Shown: one piece after another, positions 1 to 9,042 of the stretch
Layout of the letters: the number at the start of each line of letters is the position of its first letter
Position numbering within the stretch: the stretch's first letter is position 1
NCBI RefSeq assembly: GCF_017814435.1
Contig: NZ_JAGJCB010000003.1
Coordinates: 124,001 to 188,000 of the forward strand
Reading direction: 5' to 3'
Source of the DNA: Mariniflexile gromovii
Lineage (GTDB): Bacteria; Bacteroidota; Bacteroidia; Flavobacteriales; Flavobacteriaceae
Length of the DNA: 64,000 nt
The notes under the pieces: generated by a model
Database searches by the model: none
Seen by the model: only the letters and a program-made list of their open reading frames with translations
Told to the model about the DNA's origin: nothing
Program-made: the position numbers and the translations under genes

Positions 1-1
1 T

Positions 2-928
2 TACAGTACCAATAATACACAGTTCAATACCAAAAGCACCGATAATTTTTTCAGATTACTACCAGATTTTAATATGTTGATGCAGTTAAAAAAGAGTGAG
101 CAAATTACCTTGAATTACCGCATGCAAACACAATTTACCGATGTATCCAAATTTGCAGAAGGCTTGGTGCTTAACAGTTATAGCTCTTTGTTTTCTGGCG
201 ATCCGGCTTTGGAAAATGCTTTGTCGCACAATGTAAACCTATCTTATTTTAGTTTCAACATGTTTAATTATACCAACGTATATGCAAGTCTTAACTATAA
301 TAAAAGCATTGATAACATTAGAAATATATTAACGCCATCTGATGCCAATAGTGTGGTATTTGTTAGTTCCCCATTCAACTCGCCTTTTGCAGATGAAAGC
401 GCCAGTGCTAACGGAAGGTTTCAGCGCACTTTTGGAAAAATTAGAGCTTCGGTGAACGGAAATTTTAATTATTCAAAATTCAATCAATTTTTTCAAAACA
501 CACCATCTGTAAACGAGAGTTTTTCGCAAACTTATGGTGCGGAATTAAGAACCAATTTTAAAACAGCGCCTAATATTGAAATAAATTACCGCCACAGCAT
601 TCAAGATAATAACAATAACAGGTTTTTTACAAAGTCGCCATCGGTAGAAGTAGATGCGCTTATACTAAAATCATTTACATTTAAAACGGATTTTTCATAT
701 ACGAACTATAGTAACGAAGAAAAAACCATTAATAATTACAAATTTTGGAACGCTTCATTGTCTTATAAAAAAGATAAAAACTCTAAGTTGGAGTATGAAG
801 TGAAAGCGACTAACTTGTTCAATACCAAATCACAAAACAATACAAACTCTAGCAATATTTCGGTAAGTGCCACCGAATATTTTATACAGCCACTATTTGC
901 ATCGTTTAGATTGCGTTATGAATTGTAA
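2..928 (+). CDS. Outer-membrane beta-barrel protein, C-terminal part (5' truncated)
   Basis: The frame is open from base 2, so the gene enters from the left edge and only its last 309 codons are present; an internal ATG lies at 74. The translation alternates short polar and aromatic stretches rich in Asn, Ser, Tyr and Phe, ending in RLRYEL. This is the texture of the C-terminal barrel of a Bacteroidota outer-membrane beta-barrel or TonB-dependent receptor-like protein. No plug or signal peptide can be seen because the N-terminus is missing. The substrate is unknown. Barrel identity is inferred from composition and periodicity. Confidence 0.7.
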   Translation, partial: YSTNNTQFNTKSTDNFFRLLPDFNMLMQLKKSEQITLNYRMQTQFTDVSKFAEGLVLNSYSSLFSGDPALENALSHNVNLSYFSFNMFNYTNVYASLNYNKSIDNIRNILTPSDANSVVFVSSPFNSPFADESASANGRFQRTFGKIRASVNGNFNYSKFNQFFQNTPSVNESFSQTYGAELRTNFKTAPNIEINYRHSIQDNNNNRFFTKSPSVEVDALILKSFTFKTDFSYTNYSNEEKTINNYKFWNASLSYKKDKNSKLEYEVKATNLFNTKSQNNTNSSNISVSATEYFIQPLFASFRLRYEL

Positions 929-986
929 AATAGCGTCATTTTATTTTGCATAGTTGCTAAACTATGATATATTTGCGCTCGGTTTT

Positions 987-1068
<82 letters not shown>

Positions 1069-1075
1069 CAAAACT

Positions 1076-1105
1076 TAAAAAGCAAGCTGTTAAGCTTGCT
1101 TTTTT
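1076..1105 (+). terminator. Rho-independent terminator after tRNA-Tyr
   Basis: A 9-bp perfect stem AAGCAAGCT/AGCTTGCTT (1080-1088 with 1093-1101) has a 4-nt loop and runs into a T tract. It lies 12 bases past the tRNA. Confidence 0.85.
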
Positions 1106-1195
1106 GTTTTATTGGTGTTTTGAGAATAAAGGGTTTGTGGATCAAGAGCAATTGTTTAATGTTTTTTACAAGGTATTAGCTGCTGGCTTTTTTGT

Positions 1196-2227
1196 TCAAT
1201 CCAAAAAAATATTCCTCAATTTTTGACTGGCTTTTTCTAATACGGCAATTTGATTGTTTACTAATTCACTTTGCTGAGTTAGCATGGTTTTTATTTGTTT
1301 AGAGGCTTGCTCTAGATTATTAAAAAGATGGATTGTTTGATTTGTTAAAATCCACAAATTTCCGAGGTTGTCATCAAATTCTTTATGTTCTGAATGAGCC
1401 TTGTCTAATAAAAATAAAGTTGGTAAAAGTAATTTCTCATGTTGTTGCCATATACTTTTTTCAAGATTAATATGTTTAATTTTATTTGAATTTTCTTGGA
1501 TTTTAAAGAGTTCAAAGAATAATGGGTCATTTTTCTCTTTTAGGTACACTAAACTTCCTCCAAAAGCATCAGACCAATTATCTAAATTTAGGTTGTAATT
1601 TTTTTTAAGTTCAAATTCAAGAACTTGTTTACTCTCTAAGTCATTATTTATTTGAATAAAAATATCGTTTATAATACCGCAAGAATCAAGAATTTCTTTA
1701 AACTCATTTAATAGTTTTTTTTTGTTTTCTTTTGAATAAAACTTTAAATAAGAAAGTAAATAATCTTCCTTATCTATCTTTTCAGCTAATATTTTTAAAT
1801 CATAAGTTACGTGTTTTGTTAATGGGATAGAATCAATCCCAGAATTATCAATTTGATAAATTAAATCTTTTATATTTTTATTTTGACCTTTTGAGTTTTC
1901 GATTGCATTATTTACAATCATTGAAAAATATGTTAGCTTATTTTTGATATCTTCCTTTTTTGCATTTAATTCATTTTTCCTGTCAGATACAATTTGTCGA
2001 ATAAATACTAGCCAAGCAACTAATGCTCCAATTAAGGCAAGAATAAAAGGAAAAACAAAGTCTTTTAATATATTATACGTTAATGAATCTTGGAGATTTA
2101 CTGAAGCTAAATGAAAACATTCAGTAGTTATGTTTAAGGTCATTATATTATGAATGTTTAATTGTTTTCTTTCTTTTTTTAGCTTGCAGTTAATGCAAAG
2201 ACAAAGTTCAATTTCAATTAACTTCAT
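1196..2227 (-). CDS. Hypothetical membrane-anchored protein
   Basis: The family is not recognised. The 343-residue frame has one clear transmembrane segment (about residues 57-76, FVFPFILALIGALVAWLVFI). A Lys/Glu/Asn-rich, mostly helical region follows, including likely coiled coil near residues 300-340. The annotated start at 2227 may be too early: the ATG at 2143 (residue 29, MTLNITTECF) removes a Cys/Lys-rich prefix that looks non-native. The layout (short N-terminus, one membrane helix, long cytosolic helical domain) resembles many accessory proteins of unknown role. It stands alone on the minus strand, and its base composition is more AT-rich than the biosynthetic operons. Confidence 0.6.
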   Translation of the reverse strand: MKLIEIELCLCINCKLKKERKQLNIHNIMTLNITTECFHLASVNLQDSLTYNILKDFVFPFILALIGALVAWLVFIRQIVSDRKNELNAKKEDIKNKLTYFSMIVNNAIENSKGQNKNIKDLIYQIDNSGIDSIPLTKHVTYDLKILAEKIDKEDYLLSYLKFYSKENKKKLLNEFKEILDSCGIINDIFIQINNDLESKQVLEFELKKNYNLNLDNWSDAFGGSLVYLKEKNDPLFFELFKIQENSNKIKHINLEKSIWQQHEKLLLPTLFLLDKAHSEHKEFDDNLGNLWILTNQTIHLFNNLEQASKQIKTMLTQQSELVNNQIAVLEKASQKLRNIFLD

Positions 2228-2272
2228 CAGTTGCTAAACGAAAGTAGTAGAAAATTTTTACAAAGTCAAATT

Positions 2273-2830
2273 TTACTTTATCCTACTCACAGGATACCTT
2301 CTGTTCGCTGTCATATTATTAAAAATTAAAGCGACCATTAAAAGGATAAGCGTACCCGATAACACAGGTGATAGTACATATAAATAGCCCAGCGATTTTA
2401 TTTTTTCAGTACCAATAACGGCTATTAAAGCCGTAGCGCCTCCTGGAGGATGAAGCGTTTTTGTAATTTGCATAAAAACTATGGAAAGCGAAACCGCAAG
2501 GGGTGCTGTAAGCCAAATAACATCTGGAAAAAGTTTAAAAACAGTTACGCCAATAAGGGCAGATATAACATGGCCGCCAATTAAATTTCTGGGTTGTGCT
2601 AACGGACTTTCTATAGCGCCATAAATAAGCACGCTTGATGCACCAAATGAACCCACTAAAAAGGTGTTTTCTAATTTAGGTAAAAATTGTGCTTGCATAA
2701 AAGCGATAAGCCCAATGCCAAAAAAAGCCCCTAAAAAAGACCAAAAGTGTTCTTTATAGTCCACTAAAGTTTCTCTATAAATAACGTATTTAGAAACCCG
2801 ATAGGTTCTGTGGATTTTTTTCTTAATCAT
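2273..2830 (-). CDS. HPP family integral membrane protein
   Basis: The 185-residue protein has four to five hydrophobic segments and the signature HPPGGATALIAVIG at about residues 127-140, which defines the HPP family. The family is implicated in nitrite transport in chloroplasts and cyanobacteria; in most bacteria the substrate is unknown. It probably sits in the inner membrane. It is followed on the same strand by the unknown protein at 1196-2227, with a gap of about 45 bp. No neighbour suggests a nitrite role here, so the function remains open. Confidence 0.85.
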   Translation of the reverse strand: MIKKKIHRTYRVSKYVIYRETLVDYKEHFWSFLGAFFGIGLIAFMQAQFLPKLENTFLVGSFGASSVLIYGAIESPLAQPRNLIGGHVISALIGVTVFKLFPDVIWLTAPLAVSLSIVFMQITKTLHPPGGATALIAVIGTEKIKSLGYLYVLSPVLSGTLILLMVALIFNNMTANRRYPVSRIK

Positions 2831-2881
2831 TTTAAGTTATAATTGAAGTGGAATTAAACTAAAATGTGATTTTTAAAATAA

Positions 2882-3009
2882 AGGCTATCTAAAAAGTGTA
2901 ATAAGTTTCATGTGTCAGGTTGAGCGCAGTCGAAACCGATATTATTACCAGTAAGTTAAATATTTCGACAAGCTCAATATGACATATAACTACACTTTTT
3001 AGACAGCCT
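2882..3009. repeat. 128-bp nested palindrome, MITE-like
   Basis: The terminal inverted repeats AGGCTATCTAAAAAGTGTA (2882-2900) and TACACTTTTTAGACAGCCT (2991-3009) match at 18 of 19 positions. Inside them, a second imperfect arm pair is centred on TGTCAGGTTGAGCGCAGTCG (2913-2932) and its diverged complement near 2964-2984. It has no coding capacity and no obvious target duplication. It lies between HPP and metK. Confidence 0.7.
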
Positions 3010-3036
3010 ATTTTTGTGATTGTATGAAGTTAAAAG

Positions 3037-4290
3037 TTACAAGCTAAAAGCAGCTTTTACTTTATCAACGTAATCTAATTTTTCCCAAGTAAACAATTCA
3101 ACATCCAAAGTGATTGTTTCACCATAAGGTTGACTAAATGTTTTGGTAACTGTTTCGTTTTTACGCCCCATGTGCCCGTAAGCAGCAGTTTCACTGTAAA
3201 TAGGGGCGCGTAGTTTTAAGCGCTCTTCAATAGCAAATGGGCGCATATCAAATACTTTTGAAACTATTTCGGCAATTTCGCCATCGGTCATATTAAAAGG
3301 GCAGGTACCATAGGTGTTAATAAAAATACCCATAGGTTCTACAACCCCAATCGCGTAACTTACTTGCACCAAAACTTCATCGGCAACACCTGCAGCTACT
3401 AAGTTTTTAGCAATGTGTCTGGTAGCGTAAGCAGCACTTCTATCTACTTTACTTGGGTCTTTTCCAGAAAATGCACCACCACCATGGGCACCTTTTCCGC
3501 CGTAAGTATCCACAATAATTTTACGTCCTGTTAACCCCGTGTCGCCATGTGGACCACCAATAACAAACTTGCCCGTTGGGTTGATGTGGTATTTAATATC
3601 GCTATTGAACAAGGTTTGCAAGTTCTCTGGTAATTTAGCAACCACGCGCGGTATTAAAATGTCAACAATATCCTTTCTAATTTTTGCAAGCATCGTATCA
3701 TCATCTGCAAAATCGTCATGTTGCGTAGAAACTACAATGGCATCAATGCGTTGCGGAATGTTATCATCGCTATATTCAATGGTAACCTGACTTTTAGAAT
3801 CGGGTCTTAAATAGGTGATGTCTTTGTTTTCTCTGCGTAATTCAGCAAGTTCAATCAATATTCTATGCGATAAATCTAAAGCCAAAGGCATAAAATTTTC
3901 GGTTTCGTTGGTTGCGTAACCAAACATCATTCCTTGGTCGCCAGCACCTTGTTGCTCTTTGGTAGCACGGTCTACACCACGGTTTATATCATCCGACTGC
4001 TCGTGAATGGCAGAAAGTACCCCACAAGAATTGCCGTCAAACATGTATTCGCCTTTGGTGTACCCAATTTTGTTTATGGTATCACGTGCAATTTTTTGAA
4101 CATCTAAATAGGTATGTGATTTTACCTCGCCAGCAAGAATTACTTGTCCTGTGGTTACAAGAGTTTCACATGCTACTTTCGAATCTTTATCAAAAGCTAA
4201 AAAATTGTCAATTAAAGCATCGCTAATTTGATCTGCTACTTTGTCTGGGTGTCCTTCAGAAACACTTTCAGAAGTAAATAAATATGCCAT
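3037..4290 (-). CDS. metK: S-adenosylmethionine synthetase
   Basis: This enzyme makes S-adenosylmethionine from methionine and ATP in the cytosol. The 417-residue protein is of normal family length. It shows GHPDK at residues 13-17 in the ATP-binding N-terminus, the GAGDQG motif near residue 120, and the glycine-rich [19 protein letters not shown] loop near residue 270. It is a single-gene unit on the minus strand. Its 5' leader contains a SAM-II-like aptamer (see 4346-4419), so feedback control by its own product is expected. The ATG start fits the [17 protein letters not shown] beginning typical of the family. Confidence 0.98.
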   Translation of the reverse strand: MAYLFTSESVSEGHPDKVADQISDALIDNFLAFDKDSKVACETLVTTGQVILAGEVKSHTYLDVQKIARDTINKIGYTKGEYMFDGNSCGVLSAIHEQSDDINRGVDRATKEQQGAGDQGMMFGYATNETENFMPLALDLSHRILIELAELRRENKDITYLRPDSKSQVTIEYSDDNIPQRIDAIVVSTQHDDFADDDTMLAKIRKDIVDILIPRVVAKLPENLQTLFNSDIKYHINPTGKFVIGGPHGDTGLTGRKIIVDTYGGKGAHGGGAFSGKDPSKVDRSAAYATRHIAKNLVAAGVADEVLVQVSYAIGVVEPMGIFINTYGTCPFNMTDGEIAEIVSKVFDMRPFAIEERLKLRAPIYSETAAYGHMGRKNETVTKTFSQPYGETITLDVELFTWEKLDYVDKVKAAFSL

Positions 4291-4345
4291 TTAACTATAT
4301 ATATTATGCGGGAGATTTGACGATAACGTCGAAGGAAGTTTACAC

Positions 4346-4419
4346 TGCCTTTAGCATTTTTGCTTATACCAGAAATTTGTTGGTATAAAGAGGTTGCAAT
4401 CAGTCAAATCTTTCCTCTA
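4346..4419 (-). promoter_or_regulatory. SAM-II-like riboswitch aptamer in the metK leader
   Basis: Read on the minus strand, the leader has P1 arms AGAGG (4414-4418) and CCTCT (4389-4393). These enclose a loop containing GATTTGACTGATTGCAA, followed by ATGCTAAAGG (4348-4357). That order matches my recollection of the SAM-II consensus (short P1, conserved AUUU...UUGCAA loop, downstream GCUAAA forming the pseudoknot). An extra hairpin, TTATACC/GGTATAA, is inserted in the L3 region. It sits about 55 nt upstream of the metK ATG. The assignment is by motif only; no covariance search was done. Confidence 0.75.
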
Positions 4420-4461
4420 TTATTTATGGCGCAAAAGTAAAAAAATAAAAGGAAAAGCAAA

Positions 4462-4492
4462 TTGTTTTTTACTTTTTTAACTAATAAATTGG
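4462..4492 (+). promoter_or_regulatory. Candidate Bacteroidota-type promoter of the ilv operon
   Basis: TTG (4462-4464), a 20-base gap and TAAATTGG (4485-4492) fit the Bacteroidota -33/-7 pattern TTG-N(17-23)-TAnnTTTG with one mismatch. Transcription starting near 4500 would include all four attenuator segments. Confidence 0.35.
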
Positions 4493-4518
4493 ATGTTACA
4501 TTTTAATTTTAAATATTT

Positions 4519-4655
4519 GCCTTTCGTAAAATGAATAAACAAATATTAAATAGCATTTCTATCAATGTCGTTGTGATTATTTCGCATCGATAGGAAGGCT
4601 TATTTATAATTTATAGTAAATATTAAAAGCCTTTCGTAAATGGAAGGCTTTTTTA
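4519..4655 (+). promoter_or_regulatory. Four-segment transcription attenuator of the ilv operon
   Basis: Segment 1 is GCCTTTC (4519-4525). Segment 2 is GGAAGGCTT (4593-4601). Segment 3 is AAAAGCCTTTC (4625-4635). Segment 4 is GGAAGGCTTTT (4642-4652). 3:4 forms a terminator with an 11-bp stem and a T tract to 4655. 2:3 forms the exclusive antiterminator, and 1:2 can pair if nothing is translated. Segments 1 and 3 share GCCTTTCGTAAA, and segments 2 and 4 share GGAAGGCTT. From 4656 to 4898 lies an AT-rich leader with an 8-bp inverted repeat (4732-4739 with 4765-4772) and no gene that I can see. Confidence 0.8.
4531..4593 (+). CDS. ilv leader peptide
   Basis: The ATG at 4531 opens a 20-codon frame, MNKQILNSISINVVVIISHR, that stops at TAG 4591-4593. 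Nine of the 20 residues are Ile, Val or Leu, with a run Val-Val-Val-Ile-Ile just before the stop. Ile and Val are the end products of the operon that follows. The stop codon abuts the antiterminator segment at 4593-4601, so the ribosome position near the stop would control RNA folding. A regulatory role is inferred from position, composition and the RNA structures; the peptide itself probably has no function. Confidence 0.8.
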   Translation: MNKQILNSISINVVVIISHR

Positions 4656-4898
4656 TTGAATATTTTGAGTGTTTTGAACATCATAAAAATATTTATTTAA
4701 TATGCTGATATATAGTTAGTTAGGTTATTTTTAAATACAATGAATTTAACCTCAAATAATAAAGAATAACCTCTATAAAATCCTAATAAATTAATTTCGA
4801 GCATTAATTTAGGAGATTGAAGAGTTTTTATGAAAATCATAAAATCGTTGAAAGATTAATATAGAATTAAGAAAAAGCATAAAATTATCCATATAAAA

Positions 4899-6584
4899 AT
4901 GAGTAAACTTAATAAACACAGTAGTAGATTAACACAAGATGTATCTCAACCAGCTTCACAAGCTATGTTATATGCCGTAGGTTTAACCGATGAAGACATG
5001 CAAAAAGCCCAAGTAGGTATTGCAAGTACAGGTTATGATGGTAACCCGTGTAACATGCACTTAAACGGTTTAGCTGCTGAGGTAAAAATTGAATGTAAAA
5101 TTGCTGGTTTAGTAGGTTTAGGGTTTAATACCATTGGTGTTAGTGATGGTATTTCTATGGGAACTTCAGGGATGAATTATTCCCTGGCTTCTAGAGATAT
5201 TATTGCAGATTCTATAGAAACGGTTATGCAAGCTCAAAGTTATGATGCGCTTATCTCTGTTGTAGGTTGCGATAAAAACATGCCAGGTGCTGTCATTGCT
5301 ATGTTGCGTTTAAATCGCCCATCCATCATGATGTATGGTGGTACTATTGCATCAGGAAAATATAAAGGAAGAAAATTGAATATTGTATCGGCTTTTGAAG
5401 CTTTGGGGCAAAAAGTAGCTGGTGAAATTGGTGAAGAAGAATATAGAGAAATTATAAAAAGTGCTATTCCAGGAGCAGGAGCTTGTGGAGGTATGTACAC
5501 GGCAAATACCATGGCTTCGGCTATAGAATGTATGGGCTTTGCGTTACCTTATAACTCTTCCATTCCTGCTGAAAATCCAAATAAATTATCAGAGGCCGAA
5601 AGAACTGCGATTGCCATCAAAAATCTTTTGGAATTGGATTTAAAACCTTTGGATATTATTTCAAAAAAATCGATTGAAAACGCCATTGCATTGGTAAATG
5701 CTTTAGGTGGTTCAACTAACGCTGTATTGCACTTTTTGGCAATTGCGCACGCTGCTGATATAGAATTCACATTAGAAGATTTTCAGCGTGTAAGTGATAG
5801 AACGCCTTTAATAGCCGATTTAAAACCAAGTGGAAAATATTTAATGGAAGATGTTCACGGTATTGGTGGAACACCTGCCGTAATGAAATATTTATTGGAT
5901 AATGGTTATTTACATGGCGATTGTATGACTGTTACCGGAAAAACATTAGCGGAAAACTTAAAAGATGTAGAACCACTAGTTTTTGAAAACGACCAAGACG
6001 TTATTTATCCAAAAGACAAAGCATTAAAATCTTCAGGAAACCTTCAAATTCTATATGGTAACCTTGCGGAAGAAGGTGCTGTGGCAAAAATTTCAGGAAA
6101 TGAAGGATTGCTTTTTGAAGGAAAAGCGGTGGTGTATGATGGTGAACAAGCAGCAAATACGGGTATCTCTAATGGGGAAGTCGCAAAAGGGGATGTTGTC
6201 GTCATCCGTTATGTAGGTCCTAAAGGTGGTCCGGGTATGCCAGAAATGTTAAAACCAACTTCTTTGATTATGGGCGCAGGTTTAGGAAAATCGGTTGCTT
6301 TAATTACAGACGGACGTTTTTCCGGAGGAACACACGGGTTCGTGGTAGGCCATATTACACCAGAAGCACAAGAAGGTGGTGCTATTGGGTTGTTAAAAAC
6401 AGGCGATATCATCCGAATTAGTGCTGAAGACAATACCATTAACGTATTGCTTTCTGATGAAGAATTAGCAGAAAGAAAATCTAAATGGGTACAACCAGAA
6501 TTAAAACATAAAAAAGGAATTTTATATAAATATGCACGATCGGTAGCTTCAGCATCAAAAGGATGTGTTACCGATGCATTTTAA
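4899..6584 (+). CDS. ilvD: Dihydroxy-acid dehydratase
   Basis: It dehydrates 2,3-dihydroxy-isovalerate and 2,3-dihydroxy-3-methylvalerate to the 2-oxo acids, the penultimate step to valine and isoleucine. The 561-residue protein has the three conserved iron-sulfur ligand cysteines, C51 (in NPCNMH), C124 (in GCDKNMPG) and C196 (in GACGGMYT). It also has the C-terminal [14 protein letters not shown] motif. It is the first structural gene of the ilv operon and sits behind the leader peptide and attenuator. The C-terminus, beyond the last family motif, is Lys-rich. The ilvB gene follows after 58 bp that contain a short palindromic repeat. Confidence 0.97.
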   Translation: MSKLNKHSSRLTQDVSQPASQAMLYAVGLTDEDMQKAQVGIASTGYDGNPCNMHLNGLAAEVKIECKIAGLVGLGFNTIGVSDGISMGTSGMNYSLASRDIIADSIETVMQAQSYDALISVVGCDKNMPGAVIAMLRLNRPSIMMYGGTIASGKYKGRKLNIVSAFEALGQKVAGEIGEEEYREIIKSAIPGAGACGGMYTANTMASAIECMGFALPYNSSIPAENPNKLSEAERTAIAIKNLLELDLKPLDIISKKSIENAIALVNALGGSTNAVLHFLAIAHAADIEFTLEDFQRVSDRTPLIADLKPSGKYLMEDVHGIGGTPAVMKYLLDNGYLHGDCMTVTGKTLAENLKDVEPLVFENDQDVIYPKDKALKSSGNLQILYGNLAEEGAVAKISGNEGLLFEGKAVVYDGEQAANTGISNGEVAKGDVVVIRYVGPKGGPGMPEMLKPTSLIMGAGLGKSVALITDGRFSGGTHGFVVGHITPEAQEGGAIGLLKTGDIIRISAEDNTINVLLSDEELAERKSKWVQPELKHKKGILYKYARSVASASKGCVTDAF

Positions 6585-6597
6585 ATAGTAATGTTTT

Positions 6598-6625
6598 GTC
6601 ATTCCTGCGTATGCAGGAATCTCAT
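6598..6625. repeat. Short palindromic repeat (ATTCCTGCGTATGCAGGAAT type)
   Basis: ATTCCTGC and GCAGGAAT flank a GTAT centre between ilvD and ilvB. Related copies occur at 37539-37561 and, diverged, at 48480-48504. Confidence 0.7.
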
Positions 6626-6642
6626 CATTAAAAGTTGAGAAT

Positions 6643-8376
6643 ATGAATACACAAACAGCAAATAAAAAACAAGAAGTGGCACAAGAAACCATGCGTATTA
6701 CAGGAAGTGAAGCCATCATAAGATGTCTATTAGCCGAAGGAGTTGATATTCTTTATGGATATCCAGGAGGTGCTATTATGCCAGTTTATGATGAATTATA
6801 TAAATTTAGAGACCAAATTCATCACGTATTAACGCGCCACGAACAAGGTGCTGCACATGCGGCGCAAGGTTATGCACGTATTTCTGGTCGCGTAGGTGTG
6901 GCTATGGCAACATCGGGTCCAGGAGCAACAAACCTTATTACAGGAATTGCCGATGCACAAATAGATTCTACACCCATAGTGTGTATTACGGGTCAAGTGT
7001 TTTCACATTTATTGGGAACGGATGCATTTCAAGAAACCGATATTATTGGTATCTCTACACCTGTAACGAAGTGGAATTGCCAAATCACTAAAGCGGCAGA
7101 TATACCTGAAGTTTTAGCAAAAGCGTTCTACATTGCGAAAAGCGGACGTCCAGGACCGGTATTGATAGATATCACTAAAGATGCACAAGTAAGTGAATTG
7201 GATTTTAAATATGAAAAATGTACCGGCGTTAGAAGTTATACACCAGTGCCTAAAACAAATCCTGAAACACTTACAGCAGCAGCAGAATTGATCAATTCAG
7301 CAAAAAAACCGCTTATCGTTTGGGGGCAGGGTGTTATTTTAGGTCAAGCAGAAAACGAATTGAAAGCTATTATTGAAAAAGCAGGTATACCAGCAGCGTG
7401 GACTATTTTAGGTGCTTCGGCGTTACCAACGTCACATCCATTAAACGTGGGTATGGTGGGCATGCATGGAAATTATGCGCCCAATATGTTAACCAATGAG
7501 TGCGATGTACTTATTGCTATTGGAATGCGTTTTGACGACCGTGTAACGGGAAGTTTAAATACCTATGCAAAACAAGCTAAAATCATCCATTTTGATATTG
7601 ATCCGGCTGAAATTGATAAAAACGTAAAAACAGATGTGGCGGTCATAGGCGATTCTAAAGATAGTTTAGCTAAATTATTGCCTCTTTTGAATGAAAACAA
7701 ACATGCTGATTGGTTACAGAAATTCGAAGATTTATATGCTATTGAATTTGAAAAAGTAATAAAAGACGATATCACCCCAACCAAGGAAGGTTTAACCATG
7801 GGTGAAGTTCTTAGACAAATAAATATTGAATCTAAAGGGAACGCAGCAATTGTATCTGATGTTGGACAACATCAAATGATTGCTTGTAGATACGCTGAGT
7901 TTACAACTACTAAAAGCAATATTACTTCTGGAGGATTAGGTACTATGGGCTTTGCATTACCAGCGGCTATTGGCGCTAAAATGGCAGCGCCCGATAGAGA
8001 AGTGGTAGCAATTATTGGAGATGGTGGTTACCAAATGAATATTCAGGAATTGGGCACTATTTTTCAGCAAAAAGCAGCTGTTAAAATTGTGGTATTGAAC
8101 AACGAATTTTTAGGGATGGTGCGCCAGTGGCAACAATTGTTTTTCGATAAGCGTTATGCATCTACCGAAATGACAAACCCAGATTTTGTAACCATTGCAA
8201 AAGGCTATTATATTGAAGGGAAACGTGTAACAAAACGCGAAGAATTAGCAGAGGCTATTAAAGAAATGATGGCATCAAAAGAGTCGTATTTCTTGGAAGT
8301 TTGTGTAGAAAAAGAAGATAATGTGTTTCCAATGATACCTGCGGGAGCGTCAGTTTCAGAAATACGTTTAAGCTAA
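6643..8376 (+). CDS. ilvB: Acetolactate synthase, large (catalytic) subunit
   Basis: This thiamine-diphosphate enzyme condenses pyruvate with pyruvate or 2-oxobutyrate, the first common step of branched-chain synthesis. The 577-residue protein has the N-terminal TPP domain with HEQGAAHAAQGYAR and its catalytic Glu, and a central FAD-type domain. The C-terminal GDGGYQMNIQEL...NN cofactor motif lies near residue 459. It lies second in the ilv operon, upstream of its regulatory partner ilvN. The start MNTQTANKKQEVAQ gives a short polar extension before the conserved ITGSEAIIRCL. Confidence 0.97.
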   Translation: MNTQTANKKQEVAQETMRITGSEAIIRCLLAEGVDILYGYPGGAIMPVYDELYKFRDQIHHVLTRHEQGAAHAAQGYARISGRVGVAMATSGPGATNLITGIADAQIDSTPIVCITGQVFSHLLGTDAFQETDIIGISTPVTKWNCQITKAADIPEVLAKAFYIAKSGRPGPVLIDITKDAQVSELDFKYEKCTGVRSYTPVPKTNPETLTAAAELINSAKKPLIVWGQGVILGQAENELKAIIEKAGIPAAWTILGASALPTSHPLNVGMVGMHGNYAPNMLTNECDVLIAIGMRFDDRVTGSLNTYAKQAKIIHFDIDPAEIDKNVKTDVAVIGDSKDSLAKLLPLLNENKHADWLQKFEDLYAIEFEKVIKDDITPTKEGLTMGEVLRQINIESKGNAAIVSDVGQHQMIACRYAEFTTTKSNITSGGLGTMGFALPAAIGAKMAAPDREVVAIIGDGGYQMNIQELGTIFQQKAAVKIVVLNNEFLGMVRQWQQLFFDKRYASTEMTNPDFVTIAKGYYIEGKRVTKREELAEAIKEMMASKESYFLEVCVEKEDNVFPMIPAGASVSEIRLS

Positions 8377-8378
8377 TT

Positions 8379-8480
8379 GAAGAATTAAGAACTTAGACAA
8401 AAGAATATAGAATAAAGAACCAAGAATAAAGAATCAAGAGCCTAGGATAAGTAAATCTTTTCTCTTTTTTCTCTCATCTT
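8379..8480. repeat. Degenerate A-rich tandem repeat in the ilvB-ilvN gap
   Basis: Imperfect units resembling AAGAATTAAGAACC recur about six times between the two genes. Similar low-complexity spacers lie at 32475-32600, 56757-56831, 57738-57830 and 59084-59170. Confidence 0.6.
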
Positions 8481-8494
8481 TTATCTTATTAAAA

Positions 8495-9034
8495 ATGAAC
8501 GAAGAAATAAAAACATTCACGATTTCAATTTATACCGAAAACAACATCGGTTTATTAAATCGTATATCCGCTATTTTTCAACGCAGGCATATAAATATTG
8601 AAAGCTTAACAACATCACAATCTGAAATTGATGGTGTAAATCGTTTTGTAATTGTGGTAAACATTACAGAATCTCAAGCTAAAAAAATTATAGGTCAGTT
8701 TGAAAAACAAGTTGAGGTTATAAAAGCATACTACCATAAAGATGAAGACACTATTTATACAGAGTCTTGTATGTTCAAAATAAAATCATCTTTATTATTT
8801 GAAGAACCTCAAATTCAAAATATAATTAAAGAAAGTAATGCTAGAATTGTTACCGTAAACAAAGAGTTTTTTGTGCTTGAAAAATCGGGTAGAAGAAACG
8901 AAATCGAATCGTTGCGAAGAGATTTAAATGTGTTTGGCATTATGCAATTTGTTCGTGCAGGACGTATTGCAGTAACAAAAGATGAAATGAAAGTAACCGA
9001 AGTGCTAATGGCCTTCAATAATCATAATAACTAA
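8495..9034 (+). CDS. ilvN: Acetolactate synthase, small (regulatory) subunit
   Basis: The 179-residue protein has an N-terminal ACT domain ([20 protein letters not shown], about residues 8-27) that in this family binds valine and confers feedback inhibition on IlvB. A C-terminal acetolactate-synthase small-subunit domain ([19 protein letters not shown]) follows. It is adjacent to ilvB, with 8 bp before ilvC. The upstream spacer is the degenerate A-rich repeat. Confidence 0.95.
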   Translation: MNEEIKTFTISIYTENNIGLLNRISAIFQRRHINIESLTTSQSEIDGVNRFVIVVNITESQAKKIIGQFEKQVEVIKAYYHKDEDTIYTESCMFKIKSSLLFEEPQIQNIIKESNARIVTVNKEFFVLEKSGRRNEIESLRRDLNVFGIMQFVRAGRIAVTKDEMKVTEVLMAFNNHNN

Positions 9035-9042
9035 AATTAAAA

